NCBI RefSeq assembly: GCF_050003625.1
Contig: NC_134397.1
Coordinates: forward strand, 197,181,063-197,245,062
DNA: 64,000 nt
Origin: Haematobia irritans
Taxonomy: Eukaryota; Arthropoda; Insecta; Diptera; Muscidae
Reading direction: 5' to 3'
Every line of letters starts with the position of its first letter. Position 1 is the first letter of the stretch. Positions 55,230 through 64,000 of this stretch are shown piece by piece. The position numbers were made by a program, and so were the translations under genes. A model generated the notes under the pieces. The model did no database searches. It was not told the origin of the DNA and worked only from the letters and a program-made list of their open reading frames with translations.

Positions 55230-55475
55230 TTATACGGCCGGGCCAAATGTAAAATATCTATCACAGTGGATTCAATGTAATATGGGGAGCACGAATTAAA
55301 AATGCGTCTAAAAATTTCGTTATCTAGATGCTCAAGAAACTAAACAATGTGGTGGATTTATAGGGAGTTGTCTACCAAAACATGGACCGATATAGCACAT
55401 CTTCAAACTTGAACTGCCGGAGGCAAAAACGAATCTGTGCTAGATTTCAGGACTATGCATTGAAGAATGTAAGTT
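55230..55475 (+). repeat. Family B remnant
   Basis: 'atacggccgggccaaatgta', 'ccgatatagcacatcttc' and 'ctgtgctagatttcaggac' mark a B element with its unit array deleted, cut at 55475 by a SINE. Confidence 0.55.
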
Positions 55476-55477
55476 AG

Positions 55478-55770
55478 GTTAGGTATAGTGGCAGCCCGAT
55501 AATTCAGACTCACTTTGACTATTCAGTCCATTGTGATATCACAGTGGTGAACTTCTCTCTTTTATCACTGAATGATGCTCGATTCTCCTTTTACCTTTTT
55601 ACCTCCTTTTTATATCCGAAATATTTCAGTGAAACCACTCAGAAATGTCGCAGGCATTACTGAGATGGGATTATCTACCATTGAAAAACTTTTTGGCTTT
55701 TGGTCGAAACTGGGTCTAAACGATCCTGTGTATGCAACGGTGGCTACCAGAACTCAAGCGTCGGCGAAGG
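55478..55770 (-). mobile_element. tRNA-derived SINE, copy 4 (with tail)
   Basis: Reading the plus strand: tail 'ggttaggtatagtggcagcc', 'actattcagtccattgtgat', 'agtggtgaacttctctc', body 'cagtgaaaccactcagaaa', 'ccattgaaaaactttttggc', and a decayed head (gaaactgggtctaaacg, gcaacggtggct). This copy shows the full length of the family, about 290 bp. Confidence 0.72.
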
Positions 55771-55844
55771 TAATGATGTGGGTCACAGCAGGTACTATGA
55801 CCAAAAAGAAATCTACCAAAATTTGGAGAAAATTTTATCAAACT

Positions 55845-58800
55845 AAGTTTGTCAAAATTCTATTCCTACCATTTTTTTCTTCAAATTTTTATTCCTATTA
55901 AAAATTTTTTAAAAATTTTGTTTCTATCTAGAGTTTTGACAAAATTTTATTTCTATTGAAAATTTTGTCAAAATTTCATTTCTATAAAAAATTTTCTCAA
56001 AATTTTATTTCTATAGATTCAGCACTCTCGCACTCAGCATAGGTCTATCAAGAATGGCTTCATTCCTACAGCACAATGACCACCAAAATTCACCGGATCT
56101 TAATCACGATTGCCACTAAAGCCAAAACTAATCTACCAAAATTTGGAGAAAAATTTACCAAAAAAAGTTTGTCAAAATTCTATTCCTATATTTTTTTCAC
56201 ATTTTTATTCCTAACAAAAATGTGTAAACATGTTATTTCTATCGAGAGTTTTGACAAAATTTTATTTCTATTGAAAATTTTGTCAAAATTTAATTTCTAT
56301 AAAAAATTTTCTCAAAATTTTATTTCTATGGAAAATGTTGTCAAAATTTTATTTCTATAGAAAATGTTGTCAAAATCTTATTTCTATAGAAAATTTTGTC
56401 AAAATTTTATTGTTTGTTTTCAAAAAACAACAACAATGATTAAAGAACAAAAACCAACAATACCAAAAAATAAACGAATGAAAAATTTTTATTTCTATAG
56501 AAATTTTTGTCAAAATTTTATTTCTATAGAAAATTTTCTCAAAATTTCATTCTATAGAAAATTTTCTCAAAATTTTATTTCTATAAAAAATTTAAAAAAA
56601 ATTTCATTTCTATAGAAAATTTTGTCAAAATTTTATTTCTATAGAAAATATTATAAAAATTTTATTCCTGTAGAAAATTTTGTCACAATTCTATTTCCGT
56701 AGAAATTTTGTCAAATTTTATCAATCAATCTTATTTTGCAAAATCTTATTTCTACAGAACATTTTGACAAAATTTTATTTCTATGGAAAATTTTCTCAAA
56801 ATTTTTTTCTATAGAAAATTTTCTCAAAAATTTCATTCCTATAATTTTTTTTGTTAAAATTTTATTTGTATGGAAAATTTTCTCAAAATTTCATGTCTAT
56901 AAAAAGTTTTCTCAAAATTTTATTTCTATAGAAAATGTTGTCAAAATTTTATTTCTATAGAAAATTTTCTCAAAATTTTATTTCATTACAAAATTTTGTA
57001 AAAATTTTATTTCTAGAAAATTTTGTCAAAATTTTGTCAAAATTTAATTTCTATAAAAATTTTCTTAAATTTTTATTTCTATAAAAATCTTTTCAAAATT
57101 TCATGTCTATGAAAATTTTGTCAAAATTTTATTTCTATACAAAATTTTCTCAAAATTGCATGTCTATAGAAAATTTTGTCAAAATGTTATTTCTATAGAC
57201 AATTTTGTCAAAATTTTATTTCTATACAAAATTTTGTCAAAATTTTATTTCCGTAGAAAATTTTGTCAAATTTTTATCAATCAATCTTATTTCTATAGAA
57301 AATTTTGACAAAATCTTATTTCTATTGAAAATTTTCTCAAAATTTTGTTTCTATAGAAAATTTTCTCAAAATTTCATTTCTATATTTTTTTTTTCTCTCA
57401 AAATTTTATTTCTATAGAAAATGTTATCAAAATTTTATTTCTGTAGAAAATTTTATTACAATTCTATTTCCGTAGAAAATTTTGTCAAAGTTTTATCAAT
57501 CTATCTTATTTTGCAAAATCTTATTTCTATAGAAAATTTTGACAAAATTTTATTTCTATAGAAAATTTTTTTAAAAATTTTATTTCTATAAAATTTTTTG
57601 TCAAATTTTTTTTGTATGGAAAATTTTCTCGAAATTTCATGTCTATAGAAATTTTTAAAAATGTTATTTCTATAGAAAATTTTGTCAAAATTTCATTTCT
57701 ATAAAAAATTTTGTCAAAATTTCATTTCTATAAAAAATTTTCTCAAAATTTTATTTCTATAGAAAATTTTGTCAAAATTTTATTTCTATAGAAAATTCTG
57801 TCAAAGTTTTATTTCTATAGAAAATTCTGTCAAAGTTTTATTTCTATAGAAAATTTTGTCAAAATTTTATTTCTATAGAAAATGTTGTCAAAATTTTATT
57901 TCTATAGAAAATATTGTGAACATTTTTTTTATAGAAAATTTTGTCAAAATTTTATTTCTATAGAAAATTTTGTCAAAATTTTATTTCTATAGAAACTTTT
58001 GTCAAAATTTTATTTCCGTAGAAAATTTTGTCAAAATTTTATCAATCAATCTTATTTTGCAAAATCTTATTTCTATAGAAAATTTTGACAAAACCTTATT
58101 TCTATTGGAAATTTTCTCAAAATTTTGTTTCTATAGAAAATTTTCTAAATTTTTTTTTTTTTTAAATTTTATTTCTATGGAAAATTTTCTCAAAATTTCA
58201 TATCTATAGAAAATTTTCTCAAATTTTCATGTCTATATTTTATTTCTATAGAAAATTTTTAAAAATGTTATTTCTATAGAAAATTTTGTCAAAATTTCAT
58301 TTCTCTATAAAAACTGTTCTCAAAATTTTATTTCTATAAAAATATTCTCAAAATTTCATGACTATAGAAAGTTTTCTCAAAATTTCATTTCTATAGAAAT
58401 TGTTGTCAAAATTGTATTTCTGTTGAAAATTTTGTTAAAATATATATCTCTCGAAATTTTTCCAAAATATTATTTCTACAGAAATTTTTGTCAAAATGTT
58501 ATTTCTATAGAAAATATTATCAAAATTTTATTTCTGTAGAAAATTTTGTCAAAATTTTATCAGAAATGAAATTTTCTCAAAATTGCATGTCTATAGAACG
58601 TTTCCTCAAAATTTTATTACTATAGAAAAATTTTAAATATGTTATTTCTATAGAAAATTTTGTCAACATTGCATTTCTATAAAAAATTTTCTCAAAATTT
58701 TATTTCTATAAAAAATTGTCTCAAAATTTCATGTCTATAGGAAGTTTTCTCAACATTTTATTTCTATAGAAAGTTTTCTCACCATTTTAGTTCTATAGAA

Positions 58801-59560
58801 TATTTGCCAACATTTTATTTCTATAGAAAATTTTGTCAATATTTTTTTCAATAGAAAATTGTATCAAAATTTTATTTCTTTAAAAAGTTTTGTCAAAATT
58901 CTATTTCCGTAGAAAATTTTGTCAAAATTTTATCAAACAATCTTATTTTGCAAAATCTTACTTGTATAGAAAATGTTGACAAAATTTTATATCTATAGAA
59001 AATTTTCTCAAAATTTTATTTTTACAGAAAATTTGCTCAAAATTTTGTTTTTACAGAAAATTGTTTTAAAATGTTATTTCTATGGAAAATTTTGTCAAAA
59101 TTTTATTTCTATAGAAAATTTTGTCAACATTTTATTTCGATAGAAAGGTTTGTCAAAATTTTATTTCTATAGAAAATTTTTGCAAAGAAATCTATAGAAA
59201 ATATTGTCAAAATTTTATTTCCGTATAAAATTTTGTCAAAATTGTATTTTTATAGAAAATGTTGTCAAAGTTTTATTTTTAAAGAAAATTTTATTTCTAT
59301 ACAAAATTTTGTCCAAAATGTATTTCTATAGAAAAATTTGTCAAAATTTTTTCTCTATAGAAAATTTTCTCAAAATTTTATTTCTATAGAAAAAATTTCC
59401 AAATTTTTTACTTCCGTAGAAAATTTTGTCAAAATTTTATGTCCATAGAAAATTTTGTCAACATTGTATTTGTATAGAAAATTTTGTCAATATTTTATTT
59501 CTATAGAAAATTTTGTTAAAATTTTATTTCTACAGAAAATTTTTTTAATAATATTATATC
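55845..59560 (-). repeat. 29-bp tandem array, largest block (about 3.7 kb)
   Basis: Roughly 125 units, mostly tttctatagaaaattttgtc, with runs of variants such as ctcaaaatttcatttct and gttgtcaaaattttatt. A larger repeat period is visible: the phrase 'atcaatcaatcttatttt' recurs near 56720, 57275, 57500, 58045 and 58935. An island at 56020-56160 holds what looks like an element end (cacgattgccactaaagcc, aatctaccaaaatttgg). In-frame words such as ISIENF recur but reflect the repeat only. Confidence 0.9.
56405..56480. repeat. Foldback element fragment
   Basis: 'aaaaaacaacaacaatgat', 'aaagaacaaaaaccaacaa' and 'aaataaacgaatg' are the inverse of 3543-3600, an outer end of the foldback element, here alone inside the 29-bp array. 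Confidence 0.7.
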
Positions 59561-59599
59561 TATTTATGAATTACCTTATAGTTGGAGAAGAATGGTTTG

Positions 59600-59853
59600 C
59601 AAAATCTACCAAAGCACTGAAAATTCTAAAAAATAGTGTCGATCATGTGAAGACAGCGCTTCGATGGGAGTGGCCAAAATACCTCAAAGCTAATTTGATT
59701 GATTGCTTTGTCGGCCGTATGAAGGCCATAATTCGACCTAAAGGTAGCCCATTCGAACAAATCGAAGCTGATTCTAAAATTGTATATTATTTCCGATTTT
59801 GTTTAAAATCGGATTTATATAATCGGAATTTCAATGTGTTACAAAGAGAATGA
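59600..59853 (+). pseudogene. Possible Tc1-like transposase C-terminal remnant
   Basis: Reads VDHVKTALRWEWPKYLKANL, then IDCFVGRMKAIIRPKGSPFE. The order 'tryptophan helix - YL..NLID...RM.AII..KG' resembles the end of Tc1-type transposases (typically L..LV/ID SMP.R...VI..KG). No catalytic domain precedes it, because the 29-bp array and its flank lie upstream. Similarity was judged by eye only. Confidence 0.4.
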
Positions 59854-59859
59854 TTTGAT

Positions 59860-60170
59860 CACTGATGGCGACTTCAAACAATGAAATTCCATATATTATA
59901 TGTCAAATAAACTTAACTAGTAGTAAAAACATAACAAAGACTAAAATAAATAATTCAAACATTGATTAATTTAATTTATTTTTTTGATCAAACCAAACAT
60001 CTATCTACCTCAGAAATTAGTTAATCCAAGCAAATTTTTATTTGGAACAATTAATTTTTTAATTGGTGTGGGTGATATTATTATTTCTGTGATTAAATCA
60101 TTTCAATTAAATATTAATTGTTGCAATTAGTTATGTGACTGAAACAACAAAAAAATATATACTCTGTGGG
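59860..60170. repeat. MITE N fragment and flanks
   Basis: About 60020-60165 has 'ggaacaattaattttttaat', 'gattaaatcatttcaatta' and 'attgttgcaattagttatg', a diverged family N copy. The preceding 150 bp are unassigned. Confidence 0.45.
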
Positions 60171-61240
60171 AGCGGTTGTGATTCTCACCTTGGTCATATG
60201 TAGTAGGGTAAAAAATCTCTATGTTGCCATATAAACCCTCTCCGTTAAAATTTTTAAGACATTTTTGTAATCCATAATAGTTGTTGATTTTTTTCTTCGT
60301 CCATCCACCATTGTTCACTTAAAGTAATTCTTTGCATTTTATTCATTTCAATCAATTACTTGAATGTTTTGTAGCTTCAAATTGCCTGGATGTTGCAATG
60401 GCGATGATGTCGTTGTTCACATCTAATATTTAACACTTTTCACATGAAATTGCCTGCTGAATGATGTTACATTCATTTCAATTTTGCTGTTGTTGTTTTT
60501 TTTTTTTTTATTTGGCCATTGTTGAAATAAATGTTTGCAATTGATATACATTTTAATTAAACACAAACAAAGATTTTATTGTTATTTTTATTGAAGCAAC
60601 GAGAGAAGCAGAGAACTGACGTTAGACTTGTAATAGATATGGTGGTGAATTCGTAGCTTTGCATTGAGCAAAATATGAATGCGCCAAGGGGATAACATAC
60701 AAAGCTACCAGAACTGACAAATTTATTTTTTGAGAAATTCCAGAACCACAACCTCAAAATTGGCGGAGTTTTTAGCAAAACGGCAAAACTAAATGAAAAT
60801 AAAATTTTATATTTAAAAATTGAAAATTCTCCATACAAGGATGGTTCGACATAAAAAATACAAAAAACAATTTTGAAAAAGTGGCGATGTTCAATTTACT
60901 ATAATCTTTGTTAAGCTCCATGAAGAAACTTTCATTAAATTCGTTCAGTTTTCTTTTGGGGGCGAATAGTGGATGACTTTTAATAACGTCATAGTAGAAA
61001 TGCTGTTAGACTGCGATAACGTTGTGTGTTTGGTGCAGAGTTACCCTTGAGAATTTTTAAAAAGTGCTACCCGCAATAAAATGTGGCCGACTCATTACAA
61101 AAGCGACACCATTTAAAAGAAAAAAATATGAACTCGATAAACTTATATAGAATTGTGAAATGGCCTTTTTAAAATTAAATCAATAATTTTATCTCCATTT
61201 AATGGAAAATCACACTTTAGGTTAGATTCAGACGCGCTCA
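60171..61240. other. Region without a recognised gene
   Basis: Low-copy looking sequence with T-runs. Short open frames only, no recognisable domain. Confidence 0.35.
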
Positions 61241-61925
61241 GTTTGGCCCATTTTGTGTGTAATAACTTGAAGATGCATTCCGACAATACGTTCCAACCCA
61301 TTACAAAAATTGGTAGTTTTTCCATAAACATTTCTTTTAAAATACACCCCGGGATCCCCCATCGATTTTTTCCACTTCCGATGCAGTCCTTTTGGAGAAA
61401 GTACGGAATTAGGACGTTTTAAGTTAACATTTAAGTTTTGGACAATTAAGAATAGAAAATTAATAAAAAAGTAAAATGTGATAAAAATAAAATTAAAAAT
61501 TTCATACCCACTGGGATTTGAACCGGTTCCGTTTGACTTTTTCACTTCCCCGGAAGTTCTTTTGAAAGGGTTTTGTAAATTATGAGGATTTTTAATATTT
61601 TGTTGATTTTTTGTGTAAAAAAAAATATTTATACAAAAATATATGACGAAAACAACAAAATAAAATCGATGTATATAATATTTTAGAAATATTTTAAAAA
61701 TATATTTGATAAGAAATTCACCGCTATTGATATTCGATCCTGCGTTCTTTATTGTTTTCATTCATATTAATAAAGAACATCTCGAGGAGCAGTTAAAATG
61801 TCATGTCTTGGTGTTATATTATGAGCATATCACAAACATTTGAATTGACATTTCGACGCTTTGTGTTTAATGGCTTTTGTGGCTAAGTGTACTAAGTCAT
61901 TCTGTTATAGTGCCAACAAACCCAG
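61241..61925 (-). repeat. Dispersed repeat D, copy 3 (uninterrupted)
   Basis: Inverted match to copies 1 and 2, in order: 'cataaacatttcttttaaaa', 'ccgggatcccccatcg', 'cacttccgatgcagtcc', 'tgggatttgaaccggttcc', 'ataaagaacatctcg', 'cacaaacatttgaattgac', 'ttatagtgccaacaaaccc'. Being uninterrupted, it gives the family length, about 680 bp, and supports the boundaries of the transposons in the other two copies. Confidence 0.65.
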
Positions 61926-62158
61926 GATCAACAAACAAAAGACGAATCTGTGCCAAATTTCAGGACGATAGCGCCATTATTGAAGGTTGTAGCTTGATTA
62001 CATCAGACAGACAGACGGACATGCTTATATCGTTTTAGAATTTCTCCCTTATAAAGAATATATATACTTTATATAGTCCGAAATCGATACTTTGATGTTT
62101 TACTAACGGAATGACAAACTTATTATACCCCCGTCACCATTCTATGGTGGTGGGTATA
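61926..62158 (+). mobile_element. Family B 3' end
   Basis: 'acaaaagacgaatctgtgcc', 'agacagacagacggacatgc', TA-rich 'gaatatatatactttatata', and the end ccattctatggtggtgggta. It directly abuts another B element. Confidence 0.7.
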
Positions 62159-63020
62159 ACTAGGGTTTCTAGAATCCCAACGAGTTAAATCTGGAGATCG
62201 GTCTTATGGGGGCTATGCCAAAAACATGTACTGATACACACCTAATTGTGGTTTTGAAAAACCTACAGAATCTAGATCCCAAATCGGAGGGCCGGTTTAT
62301 AGTCAAAACCTGCACCGATACACAATATATTCGGCACATCTATTTATGATCTCAAAATACGTCTAGATTTCTAATATCAGGCAAATTGGATAAAAACTAC
62401 TGTTTCTAGGAGCCCAAGATGTAAAATCGGGAGATCGGTCTATATGTGGGCTATATAAAAACATGAACCGATTCCCGCAATTTTGAGATCTTAAAATACC
62501 TCTAGATTTTCAATTTCAGGCAAATTAGATAAAAAACTACGGTTTCTAGAAGCCCAAGAAGCAAAATCAAGAGATCGGTATATATGGAGGCTATATCAAA
62601 CCATGGACCGATACTCACCCTTTTCGGCACATCTCTTTATGGCCCTAAAAAATACCTCTAGATTTCTAATTTCTGGCAAATTGAATAAAAACTACGGTAA
62701 AAGAAAAAGTAGTAAAATCGGGAGGTCGGTTTATATGGGGACTATATTAAAACCTGAACCGATATAGCCCATATTCGAACTTGACCTGCCTGCAGACAAA
62801 AGACGAGATTGTGCAAAATTTCAGCACGATAGCTTCATTATAGAAGACTGTAGCGTGATAACAACAGACAGACAGCCAAACAGACGGACATGGTTATATC
62901 GTCTTAGAATTTCTACCTGATCAAGGGTATATTTACTTTATATAGTCGGAAATCGATGTATTACAAACAGAATGACAAACTTATTATACGTCCACCACCA
63001 TTCTATGGTGGTGGGTATAA
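62159..63020 (+). mobile_element. Family B element, 5'-truncated
   Basis: About five units ('gatcggtctatatgtgggct', 'tacctctagattttcaattt', 'gcccaagatgtaaaatcgg'), then 'cctgcagacaaaagacgag', a GACA/GACG microsatellite near 62868-62890, the TA-rich tract, and the end ccattctatggtggtgggta. Confidence 0.75.
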
Positions 63021-63079
63021 ATATATTGGTAAAAGAGAAATTTCTAAAGCAATGGAAAGGATCCTAAAATTTTTCCAAT

Positions 63080-63342
63080 TAAATGCTTAATTGAGTTTTA
63101 AAAAATATTCAATTAAAAATTTAATTGATTCAACATCTTTTTAATTGAAAAAAAGTCTATCACAAAAATTAATAGTATCAATTAATTTTTAATTGTATCA
63201 ATTAATTTACTAATTGATTTTCCATTAATTTTTTAATTGTTACTATCATTTGTGGCATTGAAGAAATTTCAGTTAAAAAATAATTGGATCAATTAATTTC
63301 GTGATGGAAGACAAAAAATATTTTTTTGTGTGTGTGTACCAA
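63080..63342 (+). mobile_element. MITE N, copy 3
   Basis: 'aattaaaaatttaattgatt', 'ttgttactatcatttgtggc' and the end ttttttgtgtgtgtgtac; the same layout as 7660-7912. Non-coding. Confidence 0.6.
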
Positions 63343-63765
63343 AGTCTCAGAATCAAATTTGGGGAATCGGTTTACATAAGGGCTATATATAATTATTAAT
63401 CGACATGGACCAATTTTTGCATGATTGATAGAGGGCATATACTTACACTACGTACCAAATTTCTATCGAGTCGGATGAAATTTGCACCTGCTTGAGGCGC
63501 TGCAAAGCAAATCTGGCCCGATATGGCCCATTTGAAATACCATCCGGCCTACATCAATGACAGCTACTCATACCAAGTTTCAAGTTTATAGCTTGTTTCG
63601 TTGAAAAGTTGGTGTAATTTCCACAGACGTTAGATCGACTCGGAATTTCTCCACGAACTAGAATATACTTTTATTATATACTTTATCTGAAAAAAAATTC
63701 GATGTTTTAGAAACGGAATGATAAAGTTAGTATAACCCCATACTATATAGGAGGCTATAAAAGAG
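63343..63765 (+). mobile_element. Family A remnant
   Basis: One degraded unit and the 3' part ('ccgatatggcccatttgaaa', 'gacctacatcaatgacagc'-like, 'gatcgactcggaatttctcc'), with end 'tatataggaggctataaaag'. The GTCC microsatellite is reduced to a single cacagacg. Confidence 0.6.
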
Positions 63766-63814
63766 GATTTTCTAAAAAAATTTAGCTTTGAAAGCCAAGC
63801 GTTAACGAGGTTTC

Positions 63815-64000
63815 AATACACGGAAAGAAAAAAAACGTTTGGAAAACGTGTACCGAAAATGATTTTCCTTTGTTAGAGTTTTTTGAATTTCTTCAAAAAT
63901 TTTAAACTTTTATTACCCAAAAAATTCGTTTGTTACAAAATTTTTATTTTTTCAACAAAAAAAATATTTTTGAACCAAAAACACAGTCCATTTCGTTTAT
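63815..64000. repeat. Start of an unidentified T/A-rich element
   Basis: 'tacacggaaagaaaaaaaac' resembles the CAC-G/T-GAAAAAA tips of MITE M, but the sequence leaves the window before another end could be seen. Confidence 0.3.

Noticed and set aside
55478..55500. Telomere-like 'ggttaggt' sequence at the SINE tail
   Set aside because: Only one or two TTAGG-like units, present in every SINE copy; it is the family's tail and not telomeric DNA.
55572..55901. 109-codon plus-strand frame
   Set aside because: It runs through a SINE and into the 29-bp array, so it cannot be a conserved gene.
56076..57417. Frames of 70-94 codons with repeating FYFYRKFCQNFIS words
   Set aside because: Translations of the 29-bp tandem array only.

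Overview
The window looks like repeat-choked intergenic (or intronic) DNA from a brachyceran fly, most likely a muscid. The base composition is AT-rich, there is no operon-like gene packing, and almost everything is a dispersed or tandem repeat. The best taxonomic clue is a mariner (29203-34082) with the 'ACAGGTTGGCTGATAAGTCC' end and irritans-subfamily transposase of Himar1, first described from the horn fly Haematobia irritans. A horn-fly or stable-fly relative is therefore plausible, but this is inference. I found no convincing intact host protein-coding gene, rRNA, CRISPR or origin.

Four repeat classes dominate. (1) Composite non-autonomous elements (families A, B and C) have a hairpin-rich TATACGGCCG/TTCGGCC end, a tandem array of units of about 150 bp, a GTCC/GTCT microsatellite, a TA-rich stretch and a closing GGTGGAGGGTATA-type motif. 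Their parts resemble the 'mini-me' microsatellite-bearing elements of Diptera. (2) Arrays of a 29-bp unit built on TTTCTATAGAAAATTTTGTCAAAATTTTA occur in at least ten blocks, the largest 55845-59560. (3) TA-target DNA transposons and MITEs are frequent: DD37E, two DD41D copies, mariner, two pogo-like elements, and several MITE families, plus a TTAA piggyBac-like and an 8-bp-TSD hAT-like element. (4) Retroelement debris includes a Penelope-like RT fragment, two Jockey-like fragments and a tRNA-derived SINE family.

Layout. 1-2.5 kb: dispersed repeat D split by a DD37E transposon. 2.5-4.6 kb: 29-bp array split by a foldback element. 5.7-13.8 kb: A and B composites, MITEs, and a pogo-like element carrying a transposase tail remnant. 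13.8-16.1 kb: Jockey-like remnant, SINE, and low-repeat DNA with one exon-like stretch. 16.1-17.5 kb: pogo-like element holding a DD41D element. 17.8-24.5 kb: A, E and C elements, then a piggyBac-like element holding a B composite. 24.8-34.4 kb: Penelope-like debris, then a deep nest (array > Jockey-like > mariner > A composite > element E > DD41D). 36-43 kb: arrays, A/B/C elements, MITEs and SINEs. 43.6-53.9 kb: a large inverted duplication whose arms share a nested A-in-M insertion but differ by later insertions. 54-64 kb: SINE, the largest 29-bp array, a Tc1-like tail, and repeats D, B, N and A.

No cooperative gene system is visible. What holds the window together is a layered insertion history that can be read from target-site duplications and empty sites. 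The two most unusual items are the ~10-kb inverted duplication and the 3.7-kb TA-flanked element (45885-49619) in its left arm, which carries a series of exon-like modules with splice-site consensus.
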